DNA from: an uncultured Sutterella sp.
GTDB lineage: Bacteria > Pseudomonadota > Gammaproteobacteria > Burkholderiales > Burkholderiaceae_F
Length of the DNA stretch: 64,000 nucleotides
Reading direction: 5' to 3'
NCBI GenBank assembly: GCA_900770335.1
Contig: CAAGKD010000164.1
Location: 7,727-71,726 of the forward strand
A program made the translations under genes and the position numbers. The notes under the pieces were generated by a model. It saw nothing but the letters and a program-made list of their open reading frames with translations. It searched no databases and was not told where the DNA came from. Shown one piece after another: positions 1-6,939 of this stretch (the stretch's first letter is position 1; each line of letters opens with the position of its first letter).

Positions 1-549
1 GACGAGTCCGCGGACCTCGTGACGCTCCCGCACGCGCTTGACTTCGCGCAGTGCCCGCAGCAGGCGCTGCGCGAGGCCGTCCGGATCCTTGAGCCCGAGG
101 GCCGACTCGTCCTCACGGCCTTCAACACGCTCGGCCCCTGGTGGCTGCGCCAGCAGTCCGTGCGCCTCGGGGCCCGGCCCTACCTTCCCTCGGAGCTTCT
201 GCCCATCCCGCTCCACCGCCTCAAGGACTGGTTCTCGCTCCTCGGCCTCGAGATCGACCGAGGGAGCTTCGGCATCTACGCCCCGGGCTTCCGGTCCATG
301 AAGCGCCTGCGCGCCTGGGGGTGGCTTGACAAGGCGGGCGACCGCTGGATGCCGCACTTCTCGAACCTCATCCTGCTCTCGGCCGTGAAGCGCGTCGCAC
401 GCCCGCGCATCGTAAACTGCACCCCCCGCTCAGCGCTCGCCGGGCGCGCAGCCGTCGCGGGCATGCCCGCGGCCTCCGTTGCGGCGCCCGGCGCCCCCAT
501 CCGGACATCCGCTCCTGAGCCCGAAGACACCGCACCGAACACGAAATGA
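1..549 (+). CDS. Class I SAM-dependent methyltransferase, 3' part
   Basis: The reading frame is open from base 1, so the start and the SAM-binding N-terminal motifs lie outside the window. The visible part has the late Rossmann features of a class I methyltransferase: an [17 protein letters not shown] strand-turn-strand (about residues 24-40) followed by an FNTLGPWW segment. It ends in an Ala/Pro-rich, probably disordered tail. A small methyltransferase next to rnhA is a recurrent arrangement in proteobacteria (E. coli yafS-rnhA). The stop codon overlaps the rnhA start as ATGA, so the two genes are probably translationally coupled. The substrate cannot be told from this fragment. Confidence 0.8.
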   Translation, partial: DESADLVTLPHALDFAQCPQQALREAVRILEPEGRLVLTAFNTLGPWWLRQQSVRLGARPYLPSELLPIPLHRLKDWFSLLGLEIDRGSFGIYAPGFRSMKRLRAWGWLDKAGDRWMPHFSNLILLSAVKRVARPRIVNCTPRSALAGRAAVAGMPAASVAAPGAPIRTSAPEPEDTAPNTK

Positions 550-1034
550 CCGAAAAGACTCCCGCCGCCCCTCAGAAGACGCTTGAGATCTGGACCGACG
601 GCGCCTGCAAGAAGAACCCCGGCGTCGGCGGCTGGGGCGCGTACCTCGTCTGGGGCGACGTCTCGCTCGAGCTCTACGACGGCGAAATGCTCACCACGAA
701 CAACCAGATGGAGCTCACCGCGGTGATCTCGGCGCTCTGCGCAGTGAAGCGCCCCTGCCCGATCATCATCCACACGGACAGCAGCTACGTAAAGGACGGC
801 ATCACGAAGTGGATCCACGGCTGGAAGCGCAACGGCTGGCGCACCGCCGGAAAGTCTCCCGTCAAGAACGCCGAGCTCTGGCAGAGGCTTGACGCGCTCG
901 TGAGCCGCCACTCGATCGAGTGGCGCTGGGTGAAGGGCCACAACGGCGACCCGGGCAACGAAAAGGCCGACGAGCTCGCCAACCTCGGCGTCGAGGCCGC
1001 GCTCGGGAAGCGCCCGCCCAAGCTCGGGAGGTGA
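546..1034 (+). CDS. rnhA: Ribonuclease HI
   Basis: RNase HI degrades the RNA strand of RNA-DNA hybrids (R-loops, primer remnants) in the cytoplasm. The protein is 162 aa, the usual size for the family plus a short N-terminal extension. The carboxylates of the two-metal active site are visible: Asp18 in [10 protein letters not shown], Glu56 in NNQMELTAV, Asp78 in HTDSSYV and Asp142 in the [12 protein letters not shown] motif, with the catalytic loop His132. The basic handle region ([13 protein letters not shown]) is also present. The gene begins inside the stop codon of the upstream methyltransferase gene. Confidence 0.97.
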   Translation: MTEKTPAAPQKTLEIWTDGACKKNPGVGGWGAYLVWGDVSLELYDGEMLTTNNQMELTAVISALCAVKRPCPIIIHTDSSYVKDGITKWIHGWKRNGWRTAGKSPVKNAELWQRLDALVSRHSIEWRWVKGHNGDPGNEKADELANLGVEAALGKRPPKLGR

Positions 1035-1045
1035 TCGGAGACAAA

Positions 1046-1065
1046 AATACCGCATTGACGGTATT
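1046..1065 (+). terminator. Small hairpin after rnhA
   Basis: A 7-bp inverted repeat (AATACCG / CGGTATT) lies 12 bp after the rnhA stop. It has no T-run after it, so it is at best a weak or Rho-assisted terminator. It could equally be an operator upstream of the tRNA gene. Confidence 0.3.
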
Positions 1066-1079
1066 CACTGATCCAGCAC

Positions 1080-1108
1080 TTGCGAAAAATTCGTCTTGCT
1101 GACAAAAT
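1080..1108 (+). promoter_or_regulatory. Possible tRNA-Val promoter
   Basis: TTGCGA (1080-1085) and CAAAAT (1103-1108) are 17 bp apart. They would place a start near 1115, about 12 bp before the mature tRNA 5' end. Both boxes are only partial matches to the sigma-70 consensus. Confidence 0.3.
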
Positions 1109-1126
1109 TTCGCTTCTCAAAAGCGT

Positions 1127-1201
1127 GCGCGGTTAGCTCAGGGGTAGAGCACTGCCTTCACACGGCAGGGGTCACTGGTTCAATCCCAGTACCGCGTACC
1201 A
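1127..1201 (+). tRNA. tRNA-Val (anticodon CAC)
   Basis: A full cloverleaf can be folded. The acceptor stem is GCGCGGT / ACCGCGT, with a G-U pair at position 1-72. The D-arm is TAGCTCAGGGGTAGAGCA. The anticodon stem CTGCC/GGCAG encloses the loop TTCACAC, giving anticodon CAC (reads GUG). The T-arm is ACTGG-TTCAATC-CCAGT, the discriminator is A, and the CCA end is encoded. Length with CCA is 75 nt. It is followed by a strong terminator, so it is probably a single-gene transcript. Confidence 0.95.
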
Positions 1202-1212
1202 CGAATTTCGCG

Positions 1213-1250
1213 AACCCGCTCTGACGACGTCAGGGCGGGTTTGTTCGTTT
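1213..1250 (+). terminator. Rho-independent terminator of tRNA-Val
   Basis: A 13-bp stem (AACCCGCTCTGAC / GTCAGGGCGGGTT, one G-U pair) with a 3-nt loop is followed by the T-rich TTGTTCGTTT. It begins 12 bp after the CCA end. Confidence 0.85.
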
Positions 1251-1452
1251 CCAAAGGCGCAAAACGACGAAGGGGGCCCGTCTGGCTCCCCTTCATGCCG
1301 GTCAAGACCGGCCCGACCTGATCCGGTCCGTCACGCGCACGCTGCGCGCCGCCGCGTGCTGACGCGAGTCAATGAGGCGTTCATAACGCTCTGGATGAGC
1401 TGGCGCGGATTCGGCCGGCGCAGGGCCGGCCCCCGCCTCGCTCCCTCCGCAG

Positions 1453-1932
1453 TCACTCCGCGGCGGCGACGTGGCGCTTCGCCTTCTCGCGGCACTCCGC
1501 GCAGATGCCGTAGAGCACGAGCGAATGATCGGTCATCTCGTACCCCAGGCGCGTAGCGACCTGGCGCTGCGCCTTCTCGATCTCGGGATCGACGAACTCC
1601 TCGACCTGGCCGCAGCGCACGCACACGATGTGGTCGTGATGCCGCCCCTCCTGGAGCTCATAGGTGGCGCGCCCCTCGTCGAAGTGGTGCCTCACGAGGA
1701 TCCCGGCGTTCTCGAACTGCGTGAGAACGCGGTAGACCGTGGCAAGTCCGATGTCGCTGTTTTCGTTGAGGAGGAGCTTGTAGACTTCCTCAGCGGAAAG
1801 ATGGCGCTTGCCCGTCTCCTGAGATTCGGAGAGCTTCTGAAACAAATCAAGAATTTTGAGTCTCGGAACCGTGACCTTGAGGCCCATGGTCTTGAGGTCG
1901 GCCGACTGCTGGTTCTGTGTGGCTTCCTTCAC
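1453..1932 (-). CDS. fur: Ferric uptake regulator Fur
   Basis: Fur is the iron-responsive repressor; Fe(II)-Fur dimers bind operators upstream of iron acquisition genes. The N-terminal winged helix includes [16 protein letters not shown] and the recognition segment [10 protein letters not shown]. The C-terminal dimer domain carries HHDH (98-101), the CVRC pair (Cys104, Cys107) and a second CAEC pair (144, 147). The start is uncertain. A GTG at 1932 has AAGGAAG just upstream and gives 159 aa. An in-frame ATG at 1977 has no good ribosome site and overlaps a TATGAT -10 box. The conserved Met-Gly-Leu start would give 143 aa. It is divergent from bamE, as in many Burkholderiales. Confidence 0.93.
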   Translation of the reverse strand: MKEATQNQQSADLKTMGLKVTVPRLKILDLFQKLSESQETGKRHLSAEEVYKLLLNENSDIGLATVYRVLTQFENAGILVRHHFDEGRATYELQEGRHHDHIVCVRCGQVEEFVDPEIEKAQRQVATRLGYEMTDHSLVLYGICAECREKAKRHVAAAE

Positions 1933-1972
1933 GGCAAAGCTTCCTTCCCTGTCTGAAGTCTTTGAGTTCTTT

Positions 1973-1978
1973 ATCATA
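1973..1978 (-). promoter_or_regulatory. Possible -10 box of fur
   Basis: TATGAT on the minus strand is one change from the TATAAT consensus and about 40 bp upstream of the preferred GTG start of fur. No convincing -35 box or 19-bp Fur box is visible nearby. Confidence 0.35.
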
Positions 1979-2044
1979 CGGGCTCAGGGGAAGCAGCGCC
2001 CTCGCGCTGCCAGCCCTGCCTTAGTTTCTTATTTTATTCGGTTT

Positions 2045-2602
2045 ATGTTCAAGCGACATCTCTTCTGGCTGTGCGCCGCGATCGCCGGCGCGACGGGCCT
2101 CACGGGCTGCACCGCCGTCACCGACGCCATGACCGGCGCCTGGGACGGCGCCGCCAGCCTCGTCCCCTACTTCATGAAGCCCTACTCCGCCGACGTGCAC
2201 CAGGGGAATCTTGTCACCAGCGAGATGGCGCTGCAGCTCGAGCGCGGAATGACCGACGCGCAGGTCCAGTTCCTCCTCGGCGTCCCGCTCGTGCAGGACC
2301 AGTTCCACGAGGGCCGCTGGGACTACGTCTACTATCTGAGGCGGGGCGACGGCGAGGAGCAGATCCGCCGGCTTTCGGTGTACTTTGACGAGGACCGCCG
2401 CGTGGACCACTGGACCTCGGACCCCATGCCCGACGAACAGCAGGCCGACCAGCTCATCCTCGGCACGATCCGCTCCTTCGAGCCCCGTCCCCCGAAGACG
2501 AGCGTCCCCGCGGCCCAGCCCGGAACCCCCAGCAACGAACAAGAAGCAGAAGATGAAGCAGGAACTCGAGAGACTGAAGGCGCTGATAACGCAGCTCACT
2601 GA
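2045..2602 (+). CDS. bamE: Outer membrane protein assembly factor BamE (lipoprotein)
   Basis: BamE is a lipoprotein subunit of the BAM complex that inserts beta-barrel proteins into the outer membrane. The chosen ATG gives 185 aa with a lipoprotein signal peptide and a lipobox LTGC (lipidated Cys22). The mature part carries the SmpA/OmlA fold signature: NLVTSEMALQLERGMTDAQV, then QFLLGVPLVQDQFHEGRWDY and a final YYLRRG...VYFDEDRRV strand pair. A Pro/Glu-rich tail follows the domain and overlaps the next small gene by 50 bp in another frame, which is unusual. It is divergent from fur. Confidence 0.93.
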   Translation: MFKRHLFWLCAAIAGATGLTGCTAVTDAMTGAWDGAASLVPYFMKPYSADVHQGNLVTSEMALQLERGMTDAQVQFLLGVPLVQDQFHEGRWDYVYYLRRGDGEEQIRRLSVYFDEDRRVDHWTSDPMPDEQQADQLILGTIRSFEPRPPKTSVPAAQPGTPSNEQEAEDEAGTRETEGADNAAH

Positions 2603-2756
2603 GCGGCTGCAGAGCGAGCGCGACGAGCGCAGCAAGCTCACCAACCAGCTCGCCGTCCGTGAGGGCGAGCTGCGGCTCGCCCGCGAGCAGCTCGCGGACC
2701 TCCGGCGCAAGCAGGAGGCGATCATCTCGCAGCTGCGCAGCGGCCGGGACGCCTGA
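2553..2756 (+). CDS. ZapB-like coiled-coil protein (TIGR02449-type)
   Basis: A 67-aa, highly charged and almost continuously helical protein (KQELERLKALITQLTERL onwards) with clear heptad spacing. Small coiled-coil proteins of this type directly upstream of zapA are widespread in beta- and gammaproteobacteria. They are taken to be partners in Z-ring organisation; that role is inference from family and context. The ATG is preceded by AGAAG and lies inside the 3' end of bamE, in a different frame. The zapA start follows 51 bp after the stop. Confidence 0.8.
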   Translation: MKQELERLKALITQLTERLQSERDERSKLTNQLAVREGELRLAREQLADLRRKQEAIISQLRSGRDA

Positions 2757-2807
2757 GCCGCCGCGAGGCGCCCGGCAATTCCTCTCCAACAGGAGCATCC
2801 CAGCATC

Positions 2808-3125
2808 ATGTCCGAAGTTACCGTCACCATCTTCGACCGCGACTACCGCCTTGCCGTCACAAGCGGCGAGGAGGATCTGATCCGCGAGTGCGCCAAGTCC
2901 GTCGACGACCAGATGCAGGCCATCCGCTCGGCGGGCCGCGTCATCGGAAACGACCAGATCGCCGTGCTCGCGGCGCTTGAGCTCGCCTATGACGCGAAGA
3001 AGGCCCGGGAGACCCCCGAGGACGGCAAGGCCGAGGCCGATCCGAACCTCGCCGAGATCCGCTCCCTGTGCAAGCTCTGCGAAGAGGCGCTCTACCGCGA
3101 GACCAAGATGGGCTCGCTCTTTTGA
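2808..3125 (+). CDS. zapA: Cell division protein ZapA
   Basis: ZapA bundles FtsZ protofilaments at the septum. The 105-aa protein has the ZapA N-terminal globular signature VTVTIFDRDYRLAVTSGEED and a helical segment (AIRSAGRVIGNDQIAVLAALELAYD). A short C-terminal coiled coil ends in LCKLCEEAL. It follows the ZapB-like gene and immediately precedes the 6S RNA gene, the classic zapA-ssrS order. Confidence 0.93.
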   Translation: MSEVTVTIFDRDYRLAVTSGEEDLIRECAKSVDDQMQAIRSAGRVIGNDQIAVLAALELAYDAKKARETPEDGKAEADPNLAEIRSLCKLCEEALYRETKMGSLF

Positions 3126-3183
3126 ACGCCTTCCTCCCGGGCGTCCGGAGAAATCCGATCCCCACGCCGCGCCCGGGAGCGCG

Positions 3184-3189
3184 TACAAT
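3184..3189 (+). promoter_or_regulatory. -10 box of the 6S RNA promoter
   Basis: TACAAT lies 8 bp before the predicted 5' end of 6S RNA, the right distance for a -10 element. No good -35 box can be seen in the GC-rich sequence upstream. Confidence 0.55.
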
Positions 3190-3197
3190 CATTTCAA

Positions 3198-3373
3198 GCC
3201 TGCGGTGGCAAGCATCCGGGCTCCAAGGTACCTAGAACCAATGCCATGCGCAATAGGTTGGTGTACTCGCGAGCCGATAGAGTGCCGGTCACGCCGTGTC
3301 CAGCCCGTTCCGCTCCGGAGCCGACCGCCCTGAACTCCCGGTTCAGGATACGTAGCCCCGCCCCATCGCAGGC
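3198..3373 (+). ncRNA. ssrS: 6S RNA (SsrS)
   Basis: 6S RNA mimics an open promoter and sequesters sigma-70 RNA polymerase in stationary phase. The two ends pair as an 11-bp closing stem (GCCTGCGGTGG at 3198 with CCCCATCGCAGGC ending at 3373). The 3' half has the conserved CCTGAACTCCCGGTTCAGGA hairpin followed by TACG...GCCCCGCC, as in proteobacterial 6S RNAs. Length is about 176 nt, close to the usual 180. It lies just after zapA. Unlike E. coli, no ygfA follows; a TSUP transporter does. Exact ends are inferred from the fold. Confidence 0.88.
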
Positions 3374-3391
3374 ATTCGAATCTTTCTATAG

Positions 3392-3424
3392 AAGGGCAAC
3401 CCCTCGAGAGGAGTTGCCCTTTTG
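3392..3424 (+). terminator. Terminator downstream of 6S RNA
   Basis: An AGGGCAAC...GTTGCCCT stem, extended internally by CCTC/GAGG, is followed by TTTT. It ends the ssrS transcription unit about 20 nt after the mature 3' end. Confidence 0.8.
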
Positions 3425-3601
3425 CGTTTGTCAGATCCCGGTCCGCAGGCATGCAGATGCGCTCCGCCCGCAGATTTCATGGGCTGCGGCTCGCGCGCGC
3501 CCTCCGATCGGACTATCGTCCCAGCATTCCTCAATCTCCTCACCGGGCCGAGCCGAAAGGCCCGCGGAACCTCCCGAAACCCGAAGAAGGAAACTCCTCC
3601 C

Positions 3602-4417
3602 ATGACCCTCCAGATCATTCTCGCCCTCGCCGCGCTCGGCTGCTGCACGGGCTTTCTCGCCGGCCTGCTCGGCATCGGCGGCGGCATGGTGCTCACGCCC
3701 TTTCTCACGATGCTCCTCGCCTATGCGGGGATTCCGATCGAACACGTCGTGCACGTGGCGATCGCGACCTCGATGGGCACGATCCTCTTCACGTCGCTCT
3801 CCTCGGTGCGCGCGCACGCCAAGCGCGGCGCCGTGCTCTGGAACGTCGTCCTGGCGATGGCCCCGGGCATACTCTTGGGCGGCGTCCTCGGCGCGCAGAT
3901 CTCCGGCGCCCTGCCGACCTTCTGGGTGGCGATGATCTTCGCGGTCTTCGTGTACTTCTCCTCGATCAAGATGTTCCTCAACACCAAGCCCACGCCCTCG
4001 CGCCAGCTCCCCGGGCCGGCCGGCATGTTCGGCGCGGGCACGGTGATCGGCGTCATCTCCGCGCTCGTCGGCGCGGGCGGCGGCTTCATCTCAGTTCCGT
4101 TCATGACCTGGTGCAACGTCAAGATGCACAACGCCGTTGGCACCTCGGCCGCCTTCGGCTTCCCGATCGCGCTCGCGGGCACCGTGGGCTACGTCGTGAG
4201 CGGCTGGAACCTGCCCGGGCTCCCCGGCATGCCCGAGACGATCGGCTACATCCATCTGCCGGCGCTGCTTTGCGTCGCGGTGACGAGCATCTTCTTCGCG
4301 CCCCTGGGCGCGAAGATCGCGCACTCGATGGACACCAAGCCCCTCAAGCGCATCTTCGCCTGCCTGCTCTTCGTGCTCGCCTCCTACATGCTCTGGAAGG
4401 CTGTGAGCTCGATCTGA
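3602..4417 (+). CDS. TauE/SafE (TSUP) family membrane transporter
   Basis: A 271-aa polytopic inner-membrane protein of the sulfite exporter TauE/SafE family, which moves sulfur-containing or organic anions. The two inverted repeats are recognisable: GFLAGLLGIGGGMVLTPFL near the N-terminus and ISALVGAGGGFISVPFM around the middle, each with the Gly-rich signature of a TSUP half. About eight hydrophobic helices fit. The ATG at 3602 is preceded by GAAGGAAA; sequence upstream in frame does not look coding. The substrate cannot be predicted. It ends at a terminator shared with lgt. Confidence 0.85.
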   Translation: MTLQIILALAALGCCTGFLAGLLGIGGGMVLTPFLTMLLAYAGIPIEHVVHVAIATSMGTILFTSLSSVRAHAKRGAVLWNVVLAMAPGILLGGVLGAQISGALPTFWVAMIFAVFVYFSSIKMFLNTKPTPSRQLPGPAGMFGAGTVIGVISALVGAGGGFISVPFMTWCNVKMHNAVGTSAAFGFPIALAGTVGYVVSGWNLPGLPGMPETIGYIHLPALLCVAVTSIFFAPLGAKIAHSMDTKPLKRIFACLLFVLASYMLWKAVSSI

Positions 4418-4448
4418 ACACGCTGACGCGCAGCTTCTGAAAAGCGCC

Positions 4449-4495
4449 AGGCGGGCCGCGACTCCGCAGAGGAATCGCGGCCCGCCTGCGTTTCC
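4449..4495. terminator. Bidirectional terminator between the TSUP gene and lgt
   Basis: A long stem (CAGGCGGGCCGCGA...TCGCGGCCCGCCTG) with a 5-nt loop sits between two convergent genes. T-rich flank is present on the plus side (GTTTCC), A-rich on the other (GAAAAG). Confidence 0.75.
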
Positions 4496-4509
4496 GGAAT
4501 CCGCGGCCG

Positions 4510-5307
4510 TCAGTCCATCCCGGCCTTCCGCCGCCCGGCGATCACCCAGACGAGAACGCCCGCGGCGAGAAGCGGAATCGTGAGCCACTGCCCGCGCGAA
4601 AGTCCGAGCGCCTGGAGCCCGAGAAACGCGTCGGGCTCGCGGAAGCACTCGCAGAGAATGCGCGCTACGCCGTAGCCGATCGCAAAGAGCGCCCCCGTGC
4701 GGGCGACCGGACGGGGCCTTCTCGAATAAATCCAGAGGAGCGCGAAGAGCGCGAGCCCCTCGAGGCCCGCCTCGTAGATCTGCGAGGGATGGCGGGGCGT
4801 TGCGTCGCCCGCCTGCGGGAAGATCATCGCCCAGGGAAGATCGGGCGAGGCGGGCCGCCCCCAGAGCTCGCCGTTGATGAAGTTGCCGATCCGGCCGAAG
4901 AAAAGTCCGAGCGGAACGAGAGGAGCGACGAAGTCCGCCACGCGCCAGAAACCCGCGCCCTTCGCGCGGCCGAAGACCGCCATCACGACGAGCACGCCCG
5001 CGAGCCCGCCGTGCGCGCTCATGCCGCCGTTCCAGGTCTCGAGGATCCGCAGGGGGTGCGCGAGGTAGAAGTCCGGCTGGTAGAAGAGGCAGTACCCGAG
5101 GCGCCCGCCCAGGATCACGCCGAGCACGCCCCAGAAGAGCATGCTCTCGACGTCCTCCTCCGAGACGCCGCGCCAGGCGTCCTTCGCCCGGCGGCGGCCG
5201 AGGAGCCAGAAGGCGATGAAGCCCAGGAGGTACATGAGGCCGTACCAGTGCACGGCGACAGGGCCGATCGCGACGGCGACCGGATCGAACTGCGGATGGA
5301 TGAGCAT
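4510..5307 (-). CDS. lgt: Prolipoprotein diacylglyceryl transferase
   Basis: Lgt transfers diacylglycerol from phosphatidylglycerol to the lipobox cysteine of prolipoproteins, the first step of lipoprotein maturation, in the inner membrane. The 265-aa protein has seven likely membrane helices and Tyr22 in VHWYGLMY. It also has the HGG motif (99-101) and the Lgt signature GRIGNFINGELWGR (138-151) with the essential Arg138. Lipoproteins encoded in this window (BamE) would be substrates. It starts at ATG 5307, about 35 bp downstream of a TAGAAT -10 box. Confidence 0.96.
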   Translation of the reverse strand: MLIHPQFDPVAVAIGPVAVHWYGLMYLLGFIAFWLLGRRRAKDAWRGVSEEDVESMLFWGVLGVILGGRLGYCLFYQPDFYLAHPLRILETWNGGMSAHGGLAGVLVVMAVFGRAKGAGFWRVADFVAPLVPLGLFFGRIGNFINGELWGRPASPDLPWAMIFPQAGDATPRHPSQIYEAGLEGLALFALLWIYSRRPRPVARTGALFAIGYGVARILCECFREPDAFLGLQALGLSRGQWLTIPLLAAGVLVWVIAGRRKAGMD

Positions 5308-5344
5308 CAGGCTTGTCGGTTGGAAACGGGGGGATTGAGCCGGC

Positions 5345-5350
5345 ATTCTA
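5345..5350 (-). promoter_or_regulatory. -10 box of lgt
   Basis: TTAGAATGCCG on the minus strand contains TAGAAT, placed for a start about 30 nt before lgt. The same TAGAATGC string occurs in front of queA and ffh. No -35 match is visible. Confidence 0.45.
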
Positions 5351-5430
5351 AGCGCCGGGCCACGGACATCCGCGAGGCCCTGTGCTAGTGTTTCCGGATC
5401 GCCCAAAGGCATTCTCTTCCGGAAGAACCG

Positions 5431-6231
5431 ATGATCCACACCCCCGTCTCCGCCGACGCCGTCGCGGAAGCCCTTCGCAAGCTTCGGGCCGCGCGCCCGC
5501 TCGTGCACTGCCTCACCAACGAGGTCGTGCAGGAGATCACCGCCAACGTGCTCCTCGCCGCGGGCGCCTCGCCCGCCATGGTGGTGGCGATGGACGAGGC
5601 GCCCTTCTTCACGGGCGCGGCGGGGGCGCTTCTCGTCAACGTCGGCACTCCGGTGCCCGAGCGGCTCGCCGTCATGCACGCGTGCGCGGCCGCCGCCAAC
5701 GCGAAGGGCGCTCCCTGGGTGCTCGACCCCGTCGCCGCAGGCGGCATCCCCTGGCGCGACGGCGAGATCCGCCGGCTCGCGGCGCGCCGTCCGACGGTGA
5801 TCCGCGGCAACGCGAGCGAGATCCTCGCCCTCGCGGGCGCGGGCAAGGGCGGCAAGGGCGTCGACAGCACGGACGCGAGCTCGGCGGCCGTCGAGCCCGC
5901 CATGGCGCTCGCCCGCGCAAGCGGCTCGGTCGTGTGCGTGACGGGCGAAGTTGACTTCGTCACGGACGGCGCGCGCGTGCTCTCCGTCTCCGGGGGCGAC
6001 CCCATGACGACGCTCGTCGTCGGAACGGGGTGCTCGCTCTCGGCGCTCGTCGCCGCGTTCTGCGCGGTCGAAGAAGACGCCGTCACGGCCGCGGCCGCGG
6101 CCTGCGCGCTCGTCAAGCGCGCCTCGGCCGTCGCCCGAAGCCGCGCGAAGGGCCCGGGGAGCTTTCACGCCGAATACCTCGACGCGCTTTACCTGCTCGA
6201 GCCCGCCGACTTCTCCTCCGCGAGGGTCTGA
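5431..6231 (+). CDS. thiM: Hydroxyethylthiazole kinase
   Basis: ThiM phosphorylates 4-methyl-5-(2-hydroxyethyl)thiazole, a thiamine salvage step. The 266-aa sequence shows the ribokinase-like ThiM hallmarks: PLVHCLTNEVVQEITAN near the N-terminus, the substrate segment WVLDPVAAG, RGNASEI (125-131) and GGKGVDST. The anion hole/active site is VVGTGCSLSALVAAF with catalytic Cys201. thiE follows 5 bp later, so the two form a salvage operon without thiC, thiD or thiG here. No TPP riboswitch is recognisable in the 120-bp leader. Confidence 0.95.
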   Translation: MIHTPVSADAVAEALRKLRAARPLVHCLTNEVVQEITANVLLAAGASPAMVVAMDEAPFFTGAAGALLVNVGTPVPERLAVMHACAAAANAKGAPWVLDPVAAGGIPWRDGEIRRLAARRPTVIRGNASEILALAGAGKGGKGVDSTDASSAAVEPAMALARASGSVVCVTGEVDFVTDGARVLSVSGGDPMTTLVVGTGCSLSALVAAFCAVEEDAVTAAAAACALVKRASAVARSRAKGPGSFHAEYLDALYLLEPADFSSARV

Positions 6232-6236
6232 CGAGA

Positions 6237-6896
6237 ATGCGGACGATGCCGAATCAGAGGCACCTTCCGGCGCTCGACCTTTATCTCGTTCTCGACCCGG
6301 TCCTCGCCGAGCGCTCGGGCGGCCTCGTCAAGACCGCCCTCGAGGCGGTCGCCGGCGGCGCGTCCGTCGTGCAGCTGCGCGCTCCGGGCATGAAGAAGCG
6401 CGCCTTCGTCGAGGCGGCGCGCGCGCTCGTCCTGGCGCTCGCCCCCTCCGGAGTGCCGCTCATCATCGACGACCACGCGGACGTCATGCTCGCCTCGGGC
6501 GCGCAGGGCCTGCACATCGGCCAGGAGGACCTTTCCGTTGCTGACGCGCGGCGCCTGATCGGCCCCGAGGCGATTCTCGGACTCTCCGCGGGATCGGTCG
6601 AGGAGCTCGCGTCGGCCCCGGCGGAGCTCGTCGACTACTACGGCGTCGGCCCAGTCTTCGCGACCCGCTCCAAGGCGGACGCGGGCGAGGCGATCGGCCT
6701 CGAAGGGCTCTCAAGGGTCCTTGACGCCGCCGCCCGCCCCTGCGTCGCGATCGGCGGAATCGACGCGGGCGTCGCCGCCGGCGTCGCCCGGACGGGCGCG
6801 GCGGGCGTCGCCGTCATCTCCGCGGTCTGCGGGCGGCCCGACGTCCGAGGCGCCGCCTCGGCGCTCCTCGCGGCGTTCCGAAGCGGCCGCCGCTGA
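6237..6896 (+). CDS. thiE: Thiamine-phosphate synthase
   Basis: ThiE joins the phosphorylated thiazole and HMP-PP to give thiamine phosphate. The TIM-barrel protein (219 aa) carries QLR (46-48), the Mg/pyrophosphate-binding DDHAD (78-82), GLHIGQEDL with Asp98 and YYGVGPVFATRSK with Lys146. The phosphate loop is AIGGI (171-175). An alternative ATG nine bases downstream is possible. It completes the branch fed by ThiM; HMP-PP must come from elsewhere in the genome. Confidence 0.94.
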   Translation: MRTMPNQRHLPALDLYLVLDPVLAERSGGLVKTALEAVAGGASVVQLRAPGMKKRAFVEAARALVLALAPSGVPLIIDDHADVMLASGAQGLHIGQEDLSVADARRLIGPEAILGLSAGSVEELASAPAELVDYYGVGPVFATRSKADAGEAIGLEGLSRVLDAAARPCVAIGGIDAGVAAGVARTGAAGVAVISAVCGRPDVRGAASALLAAFRSGRR

Positions 6897-6939
6897 ACGA
6901 CGCTGAACCACGCTCCGTTTCTCTCCCGAAGGCCCGCGC

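Noticed and set aside
1269..1432. Three short inverted repeats between tRNA-Val and fur
   Set aside because: GAAGGGG/CCCCTTC, GCCGGTC/GACCGGC and GGCCGGC/GCCGGCC can pair, but none has a T-run on either strand; in such GC-rich DNA they are weak evidence for terminators.
1933..1977. ATG at 1977 as the start of fur
   Set aside because: It overlaps a TATGAT promoter-like box and has no Shine-Dalgarno; the GTG at 1932 is better placed.
2021..2830. Long open frame on the minus strand across bamE, the ZapB-like gene and zapA
   Set aside because: It is the antisense shadow of three real genes; the translation is Arg/Ser/Leu-rich low-complexity with no domain.
3246..3605. Small open frames across 3.2-3.6 kb
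   Set aside because: They lie over the 6S RNA gene and its terminator and have no protein-like features.
5308..5430. TPP riboswitch in front of thiM
   Set aside because: No CUGAGA or ACCUGAUCUGG-like conserved strings are present in the leader.
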